This document shows, piece by piece, positions 1 through 9,052 of a stretch of 64,000 bases of DNA. How positions within the stretch are numbered: position 1 is the first letter of the stretch; each line of letters starts with the position of its first letter. A program made the position numbers and the translations under genes. Under the pieces are notes generated by a model. The model searched no databases. It worked only from the letters and a program-made list of their open reading frames with translations, and had not been told where the DNA came from. The stretch is taken from positions 1,957,001 to 2,021,000 of the forward strand of contig NZ_JAUOEO010000001.1 of NCBI RefSeq assembly GCF_030540825.1, read 5' to 3'. The stretch comes from Flavivirga spongiicola (GTDB lineage Bacteria; Bacteroidota; Bacteroidia; Flavobacteriales; Flavobacteriaceae).

Positions 1-36
1 AATTTGACGGCTGAAATAAATATAATGATAAAATTG

Positions 37-44
37 TAAATTTG
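37..44 (+). promoter_or_regulatory. Candidate -7 promoter element
   Basis: TAAATTTG fits the Bacteroidota TAnnTTTG -7 consensus. No well-spaced -33 TTG is visible, because the only TTTG lies 30 bases upstream. If it is used, transcription would start near position 50 and the mRNA for the lipoprotein at 196 would carry the hairpin at 69-137 in its leader. Confidence 0.35.
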
Positions 45-68
45 GCTGAGTGTTAAACCGAAAAGTAA

Positions 69-137
69 GTGCATTTTAATCCCCGGCTACCGCTAGGATT
101 TCCTAGTGGAGGTAGGAGTAAGCAAAATAAAATGCAC
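69..137. other. Two-tier hairpin element upstream of the lipoprotein gene
   Basis: A perfect 10-bp outer inverted repeat (GTGCATTTTA at 69-78, TAAAATGCAC at 128-137) encloses an inner 9-bp stem (90-98 with 101-109, one G-T wobble) and a further CTACC/GGTAG pairing. The GC-rich core stands out from its AT-rich surroundings. It could be a structured leader RNA or the remains of a mobile-element end. I do not recognise the family. Confidence 0.45.
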
Positions 138-195
138 TGGTGTGTTTATCCCTACGTTGTACTTCATTATAACTATACTAAAAAATTAATAAAAC

Positions 196-876
196 ATGAA
201 ACGTATTATTACAGCATTAGTTTTTACAGGAATTTTGATTTCTTGTAATTCATCAGACAAAACCAAAGCCCCTATACAAGAATCCTCTATAACGGAAACT
301 GCAACAGATAGTAAATCAAATGATATCAATAAACAATTAAAGACTATTGATACTGATGAAGATTTAATTGCAACAGCATTAATGGCTGCTCCCGAAGAAA
401 GCAGATCGAAATGTAAAGTTATTGGATATAATATGGCAGGTGAATTTGTGACGATGAGAGAAGGAGATAATGAATTTATTGTTCTTGCTGATAATCCTAA
501 TCAGGATGGGTTTAATGCCGCATGCTATCATAAAGATCTTGAACCTTTTATGGCGAGAGGACGAGCCTTAAGAGCAGAAGGAAAGACAGGACAAGAAGTC
601 TTTGCTATCCGTGAAGCAGAAATGAAATCAGGTCAACTTAAAATAACTCCTGGATCGACTTTGCACATTTACTACGGGGCAAAAACAATGTATAACCCTG
701 AAACGTCAAAAGTTGAAGGTGCTCAACTCCGCTATGTGGTATATATGCCTTGGGCTACATCAAAATCTACCGGCTTGCCAGAAGTCCCATATGCTCCAAA
801 TCATCCTTGGATTATGAATCCCGGAACACATAGAGCGCACATTATGATTTCACCTTTACCTGCAGATAGAGAGTAG
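196..876 (+). CDS. Putative lipoprotein of unknown function
   Basis: This 226-residue protein starts with a short basic n-region and a hydrophobic segment ending in the lipobox ILISC, so Cys17 is the likely lipidated residue and the mature protein is predicted to sit in the cell envelope. A Ser/Thr/Lys-rich linker (about residues 18-50) precedes a soluble domain holding two cysteines. I do not recognise a family and assign no function. The gene stands alone, with long spacers on both sides and the hairpin element in front. The ATG at 196 is supported by the signal peptide that follows it directly. Confidence 0.7.
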   Translation: MKRIITALVFTGILISCNSSDKTKAPIQESSITETATDSKSNDINKQLKTIDTDEDLIATALMAAPEESRSKCKVIGYNMAGEFVTMREGDNEFIVLADNPNQDGFNAACYHKDLEPFMARGRALRAEGKTGQEVFAIREAEMKSGQLKITPGSTLHIYYGAKTMYNPETSKVEGAQLRYVVYMPWATSKSTGLPEVPYAPNHPWIMNPGTHRAHIMISPLPADRE

Positions 877-971
877 CCTTAATGAGGAATTAAATGCTGA
901 TAGAAACAGAATTAAAAAAGAGGAAATAACGAAAGCATACACAAAACGTTAACATGCATTAAGTATCGTAA

Positions 972-1032
972 AGGGACATAGTTTACACGTTTTAGGTAGT
1001 CATTTGAGATAAAAATCAAATGAATGTGCCCT
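972..1032. other. Imperfect nested inverted repeat in a spacer
   Basis: In the 254-bp spacer after the lipoprotein gene, an inner 7-bp stem (CATTTGA at 1001-1007, TCAAATG at 1016-1022) lies inside a weaker outer pairing (972-979 with 1024-1032, one bulge). There is no U-tract, so it is not a classical terminator. Nothing else was seen in this spacer. Confidence 0.25.
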
Positions 1033-1130
1033 GGAAAAAATCTTCTTTTATACCAAAAAATCCAGTGTAAAAATCACTCGATTATAAAATGGAATTAATA
1101 ATTTAGTTTTTTATACAAAACCTATTATTC

Positions 1131-1526
1131 ATGGAAGAACTTACCTTAACAACTCCTGCTCTATTGTTTTCAGCAATATCTTTAATTATGTTAGCTTACA
1201 CCAATAGATTTTTGGCTTATGCAGCTATAATACGGAACTTGCACGATAAATATCAAAGAGAAAAGGATTCCGTTTTAATAGCTCAAATTAAAAATATAAA
1301 ACACCGCTTATATTTAACCCGTTCTATGCAAATTTTTGGCATTACCAGTTTGTTATTTTGTGTACTTACTATGTTCTTAATTTACATACAGCAGCATACT
1401 ATTGCGGTTTGGATATTTGGTTTAGCACTTATTTTATTAATACTTTCTTTGGCTTTTTTAATTTGGGAAATTCAAATTTCAGTTAAAGCTTTAGAGCACC
1501 ATATTAATGATATTGAGAATAGATAA
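1131..1526 (+). CDS. DUF2721-type small membrane protein
   Basis: The protein has 131 residues. An N-terminal hydrophobic segment (about 10-30) contains the pattern LLFSAISLIMLAYTNRF, which I recognise as typical of DUF2721 proteins. A basic cytoplasmic stretch (about 35-65) and two closely spaced membrane helices (about 68-90 and 92-115) follow. The length matches the family. The biological role of the family is not known to me. The gene is a single unit with 254 bp before it and 134 bp after it, so nothing links it functionally to its neighbours. Confidence 0.7.
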   Translation: MEELTLTTPALLFSAISLIMLAYTNRFLAYAAIIRNLHDKYQREKDSVLIAQIKNIKHRLYLTRSMQIFGITSLLFCVLTMFLIYIQQHTIAVWIFGLALILLILSLAFLIWEIQISVKALEHHINDIENR

Positions 1527-1660
1527 GCTCATTTTATTTAGGCGTTAACATCAACTCTGAAAAAAACTCAATCAAATTTAAAGTATAGCAAGAAACGGAT
1601 TTTTTAAAAACTAAATCCTTTCGAAATTTGTGTCGTTAATAAAATCGAACGAACAAAAAC

Positions 1661-2176
1661 ATGGAAATTAAAAACTGTACAATTAAAGACATTGATGAAA
1701 TTTTTAGACTTTATAAAATGGCATCAGACTATCAAAAGACAAAGAAAAAAGTGGTAGTATGGCCAAATTTCAAAAGAGAACTTGTCGAAACTGAAATTAA
1801 CGAAAATCGACAATGGAAAATGATAATCGATGGTGAAATTGCCTGCCTATGGGCAATTACTTTCGAAGACGAACAAATTTGGGAAGAAAAAAATAAAGAT
1901 AGTGCCATTTACATTCATAGAATTACGACCAATTCGAATTTTAGGGGAAATCGTTTTGTTGCAAAAATTGTAGAGTGGGCTAAGGAATATGCTAAATTAA
2001 TGGGCAAGCAGTTTGTCAGACTTGATACTTTAGGAAACAACGTTAGATTAATCGAACATTATAAAAATGCAGGGTTTGAGTTTTTAGGTATGTTCAACCT
2101 CAAAAATACCGATAATTTACCTGAACATTATCACAATGTTCCAGCTTGTTTATTTGAAATAGATTTGAATAAATAA
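1661..2176 (+). CDS. GNAT-family N-acetyltransferase
   Basis: This 171-residue protein has the layout of a GCN5-related N-acetyltransferase: an N-terminal strand-helix (IKDIDEIFRLYKMA), a central strand (IYIHRITTNSNFRG) leading into the acetyl-CoA pyrophosphate-binding loop around FRGNRF (about residues 92-97), and a C-terminal part with RLDT, a YKNAGF motif and a closing hydrophobic strand. It should transfer an acetyl group from acetyl-CoA to a small-molecule or protein amine, but the substrate cannot be read from the sequence. The gene is monocistronic, with the MITE-like element 43 bp downstream of its stop codon. Confidence 0.85.
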   Translation: MEIKNCTIKDIDEIFRLYKMASDYQKTKKKVVVWPNFKRELVETEINENRQWKMIIDGEIACLWAITFEDEQIWEEKNKDSAIYIHRITTNSNFRGNRFVAKIVEWAKEYAKLMGKQFVRLDTLGNNVRLIEHYKNAGFEFLGMFNLKNTDNLPEHYHNVPACLFEIDLNK

Positions 2177-2218
2177 AATAAATAATTGGAGACGCAATCT
2201 TATAAAGTATGTAAATTA

Positions 2219-2492
2219 ACGTCAGTTCGATATATTACAAATTGGTAGTCAGATATTTAAAATATTTTAATGAAGAAACCTTGTCATTCCGAACGCTATT
2301 AAAATCAAAATATATTTTGATTGAAAATACCTAAGCGAAGCTTATGAGGAGGAATCTCATCATATTGAGATGTCTCAAGTTTATCTTGAGCGTAGTCGAA
2401 AGGCTCATTCTTCGCTCTGTCGACATGACAAACAACTTTTTTTCAGACAATTAACTTAATTCTTTTCAACAAAACTTACGTCGAACTCAGGT
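2219..2492. mobile_element. MITE-like element with IS982-type ends
   Basis: A 274-bp noncoding element. Its right end (TACGTCGAACTCAGGT, 2477-2492) differs by one base from the terminal repeat of the IS982 copy at 43340-44364. Its left end (ACGTCAGTTCGATATA) matches the same terminal repeat at about 12 of 16 positions. The element is bracketed by an exact 7-bp direct repeat TAAATTA (2212-2218 and 2493-2499), the same duplication length as for the IS. The interior has no ORF and holds the GGAATCTCAT/TGAGATGTCTC palindromic stretch also seen near 24.3 kb. Confidence 0.7.
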
Positions 2493-2528
2493 TAAATTAA
2501 GTTTTTCAGACCTCACCAAAAAATGATA

Positions 2529-3761
2529 TCACATTTTATAAATCCACGAAGCCGGATTTTCTGTATTCATCCCTTTAGATAATGTAAAACTTAAAATAGT
2601 CTCACCATTTGAGGGATTCGTAAAAACTTCACCAATGACTTGTTTAGTGGATACTTTATCACCTTTTTTAACATGGACGTTAGATAGGTTTTTGTAGATA
2701 GTTAAATAACTTCCATGGCGAATCATCACAATGGGGTTTACATTTTTCATTTTAAGTATTTCGCTCACTTCACCATTAAAAACAGCCCTAACTTTAGCGC
2801 CCTTTTGCGTAGCAATCCGTACACCGTTACTTTTAATTGTTAATGATTTATCAATAGGATGGCGTTGTGTGCCATAGCCTAACCTTACGACACCTCTTTC
2901 CACCGGCCATGGTAATTTACCTTTGTTGGCTATAAAGTTAGACGCCAAAACTTTTTCCTCAGCCGTCAACGCAAAACTTTTTGAGCCCGTTACTTTTTTT
3001 CCTGCTTTTTTATTAGATCTGGCAATAGCTGCTTTAATAATACGGTCTATTTCTCTATCAATTCTATTGGCTTCTCGTTGTTTTTGTTTTATTTGAGACG
3101 CATATAATGATAGGTTCTTTTTAATTGACTTCATTAAAACCTCATGCTGCTTACGTTCTGATTCCAATGATTTTTGAATCACTTTATTATCGGCAATTAA
3201 CCGCTTTTTGTCTTCTTTCTGATCTTGCAGGTCTCTATTTGTAGCCTGTAGTTCGGATGTTTTAGCTTTTATAGTTTCTCCTTGCTGCTTTTGATGATCG
3301 GAATACTGCTTTATATACTGTAATCGTTTATAAGCTTGTTTAAAATCATCAGACGATAACAAAAACATGATTCTGCTTTGTTTATTTTTACTTTTATAGG
3401 ATCTAACTATCATGGCAGCATAATCCTTTTTTAACTCCATTAATTCGCCTCTAAGAACCGTTATTTTCTTTTGGTTCGAATTAATTTTACGGGTTAGTAA
3501 ATTAGCTTGTTGATTGGTAACCTTAATCAGGTTAGATAGCACGCTTATCTTATAATTAAAATCTTCTATTAATGATATTTGTGATTTTTGTTTTGACTTA
3601 TTCTCGGCACGTAATTCATTAATTTTCTGAATTTCTCTGCGTAATTCCTGCCGGCGTGTTTCTAACTGCTTTTGCTTATTGTTCTGAGAAGATGCAAAAG
3701 CCCCACATAGCAAAAATGCTATAATAAAAACTATTTTATATGAAGACTTCTTATCTAACAT
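2529..3761 (-). CDS. EnvC-like murein hydrolase activator (coiled coil plus degenerate LytM)
   Basis: The 410-residue protein has an N-terminal signal peptide (to about residue 26), a long coiled coil (about 27-240) rich in Lys, Glu and Gln, and a C-terminal M23/LytM-type domain (about 285-410) ending in a typical P-x-SW segment. EnvC-type proteins do not cut peptidoglycan themselves but activate amidases at the septum. This fits here, because the metal-binding H-x3-D and H-x-H positions seem to be replaced (IKSNGVR and YKNLS where catalytic M23 enzymes carry His and Asp). Its start shares one base with the stop of the DUF4292 gene, so it is the last gene of a three-gene envelope operon. Confidence 0.85.
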   Translation of the reverse strand: MLDKKSSYKIVFIIAFLLCGAFASSQNNKQKQLETRRQELRREIQKINELRAENKSKQKSQISLIEDFNYKISVLSNLIKVTNQQANLLTRKINSNQKKITVLRGELMELKKDYAAMIVRSYKSKNKQSRIMFLLSSDDFKQAYKRLQYIKQYSDHQKQQGETIKAKTSELQATNRDLQDQKEDKKRLIADNKVIQKSLESERKQHEVLMKSIKKNLSLYASQIKQKQREANRIDREIDRIIKAAIARSNKKAGKKVTGSKSFALTAEEKVLASNFIANKGKLPWPVERGVVRLGYGTQRHPIDKSLTIKSNGVRIATQKGAKVRAVFNGEVSEILKMKNVNPIVMIRHGSYLTIYKNLSNVHVKKGDKVSTKQVIGEVFTNPSNGETILSFTLSKGMNTENPASWIYKM

Positions 3762-4528
3762 TAAAGTTTTATTTCTTTAAAACCTGATGGTATTTTAAAT
3801 GGAAATCGTAACTCCTCATTTAAGCTAACATTTTTAAACTCTAAATTTATAATCGTTTCTTCATTAGTTTCTAAAGCTATCACTTTTATCTTTTCCGGAA
3901 GAATCTGCTTTTCAACTTCTTGATGCGATAAGTAATCAATCTGTAAATGTCTAAACTCTTTTGGTTGTGATATTTGCTGTGACTTCACTTTAAAATGAGA
4001 AGGATCAAATAAGAAGAATATTTCAAAAAGCGCGCGTTGTCTTTTAGGCTGAAGTACGTAAGATCCATCATCAACAGAACCTTTATAGGTATCATCTTTT
4101 AAATTAAATATGGTTTCTCCCAATAATAAATTTTGAACTTTTTGAAAGTCTAATTCGGTACCCAATAAATCACTTAGGTATTTATAATCACCATCAAAAT
4201 AAGTGTTATCCAGCTTATTATAAAAACTAACTTTTTCTGGTGTCACTAATGCTTTTACTATCGAAAACGTGGCACTAATCCATAAGGCTTCATCCTTTTT
4301 AGCTCTAAAGCTTACCGAATGTGTTTGTGAATCTCCTTTTTGTGTATAGGTTATTTTAAGAGTAGACTTAAGCGTTTTAAAATTAGGTGCTTGTTTTGCG
4401 TTTTCTTTTATCAATTGTTTTGTAGAAAGATTATAATTAGCTTCTCCCTCAACAACCGTTTTTGATGATTTACAATTAAATACTAATAAGACTAAAAAAA
4501 CTAAAATGAGTTGAGAGCGTATTTCCAT
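3761..4528 (-). CDS. DUF4292 lipoprotein
   Basis: This 255-residue protein has a signal sequence with a lipobox at LLVFNC (Cys19) and a beta-rich domain with the repeated amphipathic strands expected of the Bacteroidota DUF4292 family, which is predicted to resemble LolA/LolB lipoprotein carriers. The function is not established. It lies between the TPR protein and the EnvC-like protein with one-base overlaps at both ends, an order I know from other flavobacteria. A role in outer-membrane or cell-wall assembly is an inference from that context. Confidence 0.75.
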   Translation of the reverse strand: MEIRSQLILVFLVLLVFNCKSSKTVVEGEANYNLSTKQLIKENAKQAPNFKTLKSTLKITYTQKGDSQTHSVSFRAKKDEALWISATFSIVKALVTPEKVSFYNKLDNTYFDGDYKYLSDLLGTELDFQKVQNLLLGETIFNLKDDTYKGSVDDGSYVLQPKRQRALFEIFFLFDPSHFKVKSQQISQPKEFRHLQIDYLSHQEVEKQILPEKIKVIALETNEETIINLEFKNVSLNEELRFPFKIPSGFKEIKL

Positions 4529-5889
4529 TAATTCGAACTTTCTAATTGTTTTACTTTATCACTAAACGTTTTTGCTTTAGCTGTATTGTTTAATAGGGTA
4601 TGGGCTTTACTTAGTTGATTGTAAAAATCAATTTCCATTTTAGTATCATCAATAATATAATCTAATCCCGTTTCTAAAGCTTCAACTGCTTTTTTGGGTT
4701 GATTTAATTGATTTAAAGCAATCCCATTTATTAAATAAAACAAGGGTTGAGATGGGTATTTCTGAAGTACTTCGCTACTTTTTTCTTTAGCTAAATCGTA
4801 CTTCTGTAAATCTATATATAGTAACAATACATTTCGTAAAACACCAAAGTTATTTGGTTCTAACTTTAATGCCGCCTCAAAATACTCTAAAGCCTTTTCT
4901 TTATTCTTTTTCGTTAAATAGTATTGTCCTAACTCGATAAGTGTTTTACTGTTATTATTGTTACCAACCATGGCCGTAGCCTCCACCAAATCTGCCTCAT
5001 ATTGTGGGTTATTCCCAACAAACGTTACAAAATCCGTTAACACTTTAAGTTTCGCCTCTGGTTTTATTTCATTGCTTTTAACAACAATTTTCATAGATTC
5101 AATAGCTTTTTCGGCATCGTTATCATCTAAATAAAATTTGTATAGTGCTAAATGAACTAATTGTGAATTCGGATTCATTTTTAACAGTTCTTTAGCTGTC
5201 TCGAAAGCCTTCGCTTTTTCATTGTTTTCGCTGTAGCGGAAAATTAAAGCTAAGTAATTAGATTCTTTTTTAGGGCGGCTCTCTATACGTTCTTCAAGGT
5301 TTTTTATTTGATCTTTTTTTCTTCCCGTTTCTTCATAAATTCGATTACGCATCCTATCCCGAGACACTGAAATCCCAAATTTTGAATCTAATTCATCTAA
5401 AAGTTTTAAAGCATCATCATATTTTTTAGATCTGAGATAAAGCGATGCCAAATCTTCTTTATAATCTGGGTGATATTTAACAAGCTGCTTGACTGTTTTT
5501 ATGGCTTTATCATAATCATATTGCGATACATAAAACCCATACAATTCATCTAAAAACCACTCATTATCTGGTTCTTTACTAATAGCTTTTTTTAATGCTT
5601 CTTCCGCGGCCCCAAAGTTTTTAAGTTTTTTATGATTTTTACCTAACTCAAAATACAAAACGGGTACAGAACTATCTAATTCTATACATTTTAAAAGTGA
5701 TTCAATAGATCTATCATAATTCTCAATACCCTTTTGTTTTAAAGCTTCATAGAATAGTTCCTGAAACTTATCTTCTACATCCCCTAAATCATCATCTGGC
5801 TTTTTATTAAAATCTACTTGCGCATAGTTAATCTGTGGAAAAATTAACATTCCAAAAAGAACAAATAATATGTAGATTTTATTTTTCAT
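4528..5889 (-). CDS. Secreted tetratricopeptide-repeat protein
   Basis: The protein has 453 residues. A signal peptide ending near YAQ (residues 22-24) is followed by repeated 34-residue helix pairs with TPR spacing from about residue 43 to the C-terminus; recognisable units include LYFELGKNHKKLKNFGAAEEAL and LIELGQYYLTKKNKEKALEY. It is probably a periplasmic scaffold. It is the first gene of the operon that continues into the DUF4292 and EnvC-like genes with one-base overlaps. No convincing -7 element was found upstream; a dispersed repeat occupies that spacer. Confidence 0.85.
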   Translation of the reverse strand: MKNKIYILFVLFGMLIFPQINYAQVDFNKKPDDDLGDVEDKFQELFYEALKQKGIENYDRSIESLLKCIELDSSVPVLYFELGKNHKKLKNFGAAEEALKKAISKEPDNEWFLDELYGFYVSQYDYDKAIKTVKQLVKYHPDYKEDLASLYLRSKKYDDALKLLDELDSKFGISVSRDRMRNRIYEETGRKKDQIKNLEERIESRPKKESNYLALIFRYSENNEKAKAFETAKELLKMNPNSQLVHLALYKFYLDDNDAEKAIESMKIVVKSNEIKPEAKLKVLTDFVTFVGNNPQYEADLVEATAMVGNNNNSKTLIELGQYYLTKKNKEKALEYFEAALKLEPNNFGVLRNVLLLYIDLQKYDLAKEKSSEVLQKYPSQPLFYLINGIALNQLNQPKKAVEALETGLDYIIDDTKMEIDFYNQLSKAHTLLNNTAKAKTFSDKVKQLESSN

Positions 5890-5924
5890 ACAATGTCTTC
5901 GTAAGCAGGTATCTTAATTTATTA

Positions 5925-6011
5925 TATATGATGTCTCATGTTCGACATAACGAATAGTCTTCAAATAGTATTCCAAAACTCATTTAATGAGATTCCTGCT
6001 TTCGCAGGAAT
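5925..6011. repeat. Dispersed intergenic repeat with terminal hairpin
   Basis: This spacer holds a decayed copy of the repeat seen at 2.3-2.5 kb and 24.3-24.47 kb (shared GATGTCTC and AACTCATTTAATGAGATT blocks). It ends in the palindrome ATTCCTGC-TTTC-GCAGGAAT (5992-6011), which reaches the stop codon of the nucleotidyltransferase gene. Confidence 0.55.
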
Positions 6012-7030
6012 TATTCTAATACTGAATAATCTCCAATACTTACAGATGTATAATTACCATCATATTTAACATGATTACCAATCATAGCATCATCTAAATT
6101 AGCATTTTTAATTGTGGTATTTGTTTGAATTAAGCTATTCTTAACACTTGAATTCTCAATCATACTGTTACTCCCTATAGATACGTAAGGCCCTATCGTA
6201 CTGTCTTTAAGAATAACATTTTCGCCAATAAAACAGGGCTCTATAATGGTCGAGTTATCCAATTTTGTCGATGGCGATACTAATTGCTCCTGATTATCTG
6301 CTTTTAAAAAGCCTAACATTCTTTGATTCGTCTCAATGGTTATAGCTTTATTGCCACAATCCATCCATTCATCAACGGTTCCTGTTTTAAAAACTTTCCC
6401 TTCGGCCATCATACGTTTAATGCCATCATTAATTTGGTATTCTCCTCCATTCATAACATTTTCATCCAGTATCTCTTGTAACTTTTCTTTTAAAATAGCC
6501 ACGTCTTTAAAATAATAAATTCCAATGACTGCCTGATCGCTCACAAAGGTTTCTGGTTTTTCAACTAACTCAACTATCTCACTATGGCCATTTAATTTAA
6601 CAACGCCATAAGCTTCAGGGTTTTTTACCTGTTTGGTCCAAATAACACTGTCTGCAGTCACATCTAAATCAAATTCAGCTCTAATTAGTGTATCTGCATA
6701 TGCAATAACTGCAGGTCCAGACAATGATGGTTTTGCACACATAATGGCGTGGCCGGTACCTAACGGTTGATCTTGACGATAAATAGAAGCTTTAGCTCCT
6801 AAACTTTTTGCTAAATCTTGTAAACTTGAAACCACATCATCACCAAACCAAGCTGGATCACCTAAAACAAAAGCTATTTCTTCTATAGGTTGTTTTAAAA
6901 CTTTGGCTATATCTTTTACTAATCTATGAACAATGGGTTGCCCCGCTACTGGGATTAGTGGTTTTGGTATTGTTAAACTGTGCGGACGTAAACGAGAACC
7001 TCGTCCTGCCATTGGTACAATTATTTTCAT
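6011..7030 (-). CDS. Sugar-phosphate nucleotidyltransferase with left-handed beta-helix tail
   Basis: The 339-residue protein opens with the nucleotidyltransferase signature IIVPMAGRGSRLRP and the Lys-containing IPKPLIPV motif, includes YADTLI and LVEKPE active-site segments, and from about residue 255 carries isoleucine-rich hexapeptide repeats of a left-handed beta-helix. It should join a nucleoside triphosphate to a sugar 1-phosphate. The repeats suggest a bifunctional or oligomerising tail of the Gcd1/GlmU type. The nucleotide and sugar cannot be read with certainty. It lies downstream of dut and the flippase on the same strand, separated by a 96-bp spacer with two hairpins. Confidence 0.85.
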   Translation of the reverse strand: MKIIVPMAGRGSRLRPHSLTIPKPLIPVAGQPIVHRLVKDIAKVLKQPIEEIAFVLGDPAWFGDDVVSSLQDLAKSLGAKASIYRQDQPLGTGHAIMCAKPSLSGPAVIAYADTLIRAEFDLDVTADSVIWTKQVKNPEAYGVVKLNGHSEIVELVEKPETFVSDQAVIGIYYFKDVAILKEKLQEILDENVMNGGEYQINDGIKRMMAEGKVFKTGTVDEWMDCGNKAITIETNQRMLGFLKADNQEQLVSPSTKLDNSTIIEPCFIGENVILKDSTIGPYVSIGSNSMIENSSVKNSLIQTNTTIKNANLDDAMIGNHVKYDGNYTSVSIGDYSVLE

Positions 7031-7044
7031 TGAAAACCTTTTTC

Positions 7045-7064
7045 ATTCCCTCGCAGGAGGGAAT
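7045..7064. repeat. ATTCC...GGAAT dispersed hairpin
   Basis: Perfect 8-bp palindrome ATTCCCTC-GCAG-GAGGGAAT between dut and the nucleotidyltransferase gene. It is a member of the hairpin family described in the findings. It could weaken or stabilise the shared transcript. Confidence 0.6.
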
Positions 7065-7099
7065 CTTTTAAATTAAACTTCTTACTTTTATTCTTGAGT

Positions 7100-7117
7100 T
7101 TCCCGCCTTCGCGGGAA
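7100..7117. repeat. Second short hairpin in the same spacer
   Basis: TTCCCGC-CTTC-GCGGGAA, a perfect 7-bp stem with a four-base loop, 10 bases downstream of the dut stop codon on the minus strand. It is not followed by a run of T, so terminator activity is doubtful. Confidence 0.55.
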
Positions 7118-7126
7118 GGCAAAATT

Positions 7127-7561
7127 TTATTTTCGCCCCGTACTACCAAATCCACCTTCTCCTCGAGAGGTTTCAGATAGCTCTTCAACAGCAATCCATT
7201 CGGCACGTTCATGCTTTGAAATCACCATTTGTGCAATTCGTTCACCATTTTCAATAGTAAAATCTTCATTTGAAAGATTTACCAAAATCACACCTATCTC
7301 ACCTCTATAATCTGCATCAACAGTTCCCGGAGCATTTAAAACCGTAATGCCTTTTTTTGCAGCTAACCCACTACGCGGACGTACTTGCGCTTCAAATCCT
7401 ATTGGAAGCTCAATAAACAAGCCCGTTTTAACTATGGTGCGCTCTAAAGGTTTTAAGCTAATTGATTCTGAAATATTTGCTCTCAAATCCATACCTGCCG
7501 ACGCAATGGTCTCGTAATTTGGCAAAGCATGCCTGGATTTATTTATAATTTTAATTTGCAT
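7127..7561 (-). CDS. dut: Deoxyuridine 5'-triphosphate nucleotidohydrolase
   Basis: This is a 144-residue trimeric-type dUTPase that hydrolyses dUTP to dUMP and pyrophosphate, keeping uracil out of DNA and supplying dTMP synthesis. All five family motifs are visible in order: GMDLRA, RPRSGLA, the Asp-containing [19 protein letters not shown] and the C-terminal arm GEGGFGSTG. Length and motif spacing are normal. It lies one base after the flippase gene on the same strand and is likely co-transcribed with it. Confidence 0.97.
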   Translation of the reverse strand: MQIKIINKSRHALPNYETIASAGMDLRANISESISLKPLERTIVKTGLFIELPIGFEAQVRPRSGLAAKKGITVLNAPGTVDADYRGEIGVILVNLSNEDFTIENGERIAQMVISKHERAEWIAVEELSETSRGEGGFGSTGRK

Positions 7562-7562
7562 G

Positions 7563-8990
7563 TTATCGCTTTAATAATTGTTTTATTTGACTTCTTTCTA
7601 ATAACACTATAGTTGCTAAAAACAGACACAAAAATACGGTTCCTATAAGAATATTTCTTTCAAAAAGATAAAAACTTAGAAAGGATAATAATGAGCTAAA
7701 TCCAAGATAAAACCCTATTCTTCCAATAGCATAAGGCACTTTATAATGCTTTTTTCCTATCAAATAGGAAAGAAGCATCATCATACCGTATGCTAGAAGC
7801 GTTGCATATGCACAGGCCATGAATCCTAATATTGGAATGCATACCACATTAAAAACTATGGTCATAATGGCCCCAATAATTGAAATATACATGCCGTAAC
7901 GCGTTTTATCTGTCAGTTTATACCATACTGAAAGATTATGATAAATCCCCAAACACAGGTTAGCCAATAAAACAATAGGGACAATATCCAGAGCTATTAA
8001 ATAACTTTCTTTTTTTATAAATATAGGTTGCAACCAATCGATAAAAGCAGTGACAATCAATAAACCCAGTGCACCTACAATCGTGAAGTATTTTAGAATG
8101 GTAGCATATGTTTCTTTTGCATTTTCTTCTTTAGAATGATTAAAGAAAAATGGTTCTGCTCCCATTCTAAAGGCTTGAATAAAAAGCGTCATAAATACTG
8201 CTAATTTATAACAAGCACTGTATGCGCCATTCACATATTCCCCTTCATATCTCGGTAATAACCACTTATCCAAATTTTCATTAATTACAAAAGCCAGTCC
8301 TGCGATCATTATAGGCCAACCATAATTAAGTAATTGTTTTAATACCTTTAAATCGAACTGTAGTTTACTTTTAAAGAAATAAGGGAGAACAAACAATAAA
8401 ACAGCGATACTTGCTATAAGATTTGCTATAAAGATATACGCTACTTTATCATCTACCTTAAACAGGTTTTGCAGGCTTTCTGATCCATATGTAGCAGATA
8501 AAAATAAAATGTTTAATACGACAATAATAAATACATTAATAAGTTTTATCGAGGCAAATCGGATAGGTCTTCCTGTCACTCTCAAGTACGCAAATGGTAT
8601 AACGATCAAAGTATCTATTAATGTTATACTTACTAATAAATTATAAAAGTTAGTATTGATATGAAGTGCTTGAGAAATTGGTTCTCTAAATATAAATAAA
8701 GCCACTCCCAATATAATAGTGCTACAAACGATTGAAATTATGGCTGTAGATAGCACCCTTTCTTTTTCTTTATTCTTACTAAAAAACCTAAAGAAAGATG
8801 TTTCCATTCCATAGGTTAGAATCACATTAAAAAAGGCTGCTACTATATAAAATTCGGTGTTTTCGGAATAAGCTTCATTGGGTAGTACATCTGTATGTAG
8901 GCGCACTAGAAGAAAATTTATAAGGCGCGGCAATACAATTGCTAAACCATAAATAATTGTGTCTTTAAAAAAGGTTTTGAGGATCCCCAA
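7563..8990 (-). CDS. Oligosaccharide flippase family membrane protein
   Basis: The 475-residue protein contains about 12-14 hydrophobic helices and opens with [25 protein letters not shown], typical of the polysaccharide-exporter branch of the MOP superfamily (Wzx/RfbX type). Such proteins move undecaprenyl-linked sugars from the cytoplasmic to the periplasmic face of the inner membrane. It is far from the main glycan locus and next to dut, a pairing I associate with conserved flavobacterial core genes, so it may serve a constitutive glycan. Its substrate is unknown. Confidence 0.85.
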   Translation of the reverse strand: MGILKTFFKDTIIYGLAIVLPRLINFLLVRLHTDVLPNEAYSENTEFYIVAAFFNVILTYGMETSFFRFFSKNKEKERVLSTAIISIVCSTIILGVALFIFREPISQALHINTNFYNLLVSITLIDTLIVIPFAYLRVTGRPIRFASIKLINVFIIVVLNILFLSATYGSESLQNLFKVDDKVAYIFIANLIASIAVLLFVLPYFFKSKLQFDLKVLKQLLNYGWPIMIAGLAFVINENLDKWLLPRYEGEYVNGAYSACYKLAVFMTLFIQAFRMGAEPFFFNHSKEENAKETYATILKYFTIVGALGLLIVTAFIDWLQPIFIKKESYLIALDIVPIVLLANLCLGIYHNLSVWYKLTDKTRYGMYISIIGAIMTIVFNVVCIPILGFMACAYATLLAYGMMMLLSYLIGKKHYKVPYAIGRIGFYLGFSSLLSFLSFYLFERNILIGTVFLCLFLATIVLLERSQIKQLLKR

Positions 8991-9052
8991 CGATTCGTTT
9001 TTTATTCTGCTAAAAATACGTTTTTAGGGCATGCAAACCAAAAGATAAGCTA

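Noticed and set aside
1..2176. Integron gene-cassette array (single plus-strand genes with structured spacers)
   Set aside because: GTTAAAC at 52-58 fits one attC core half-site, but no matching inverse core or repeated attC was found at the other spacers, and no integrase is in view.
7027..7212. Open frame overlapping dut
   Set aside because: It lies mostly antiphase to the well-conserved dUTPase C-terminus, and its remaining part covers intergenic hairpins; no coding character.
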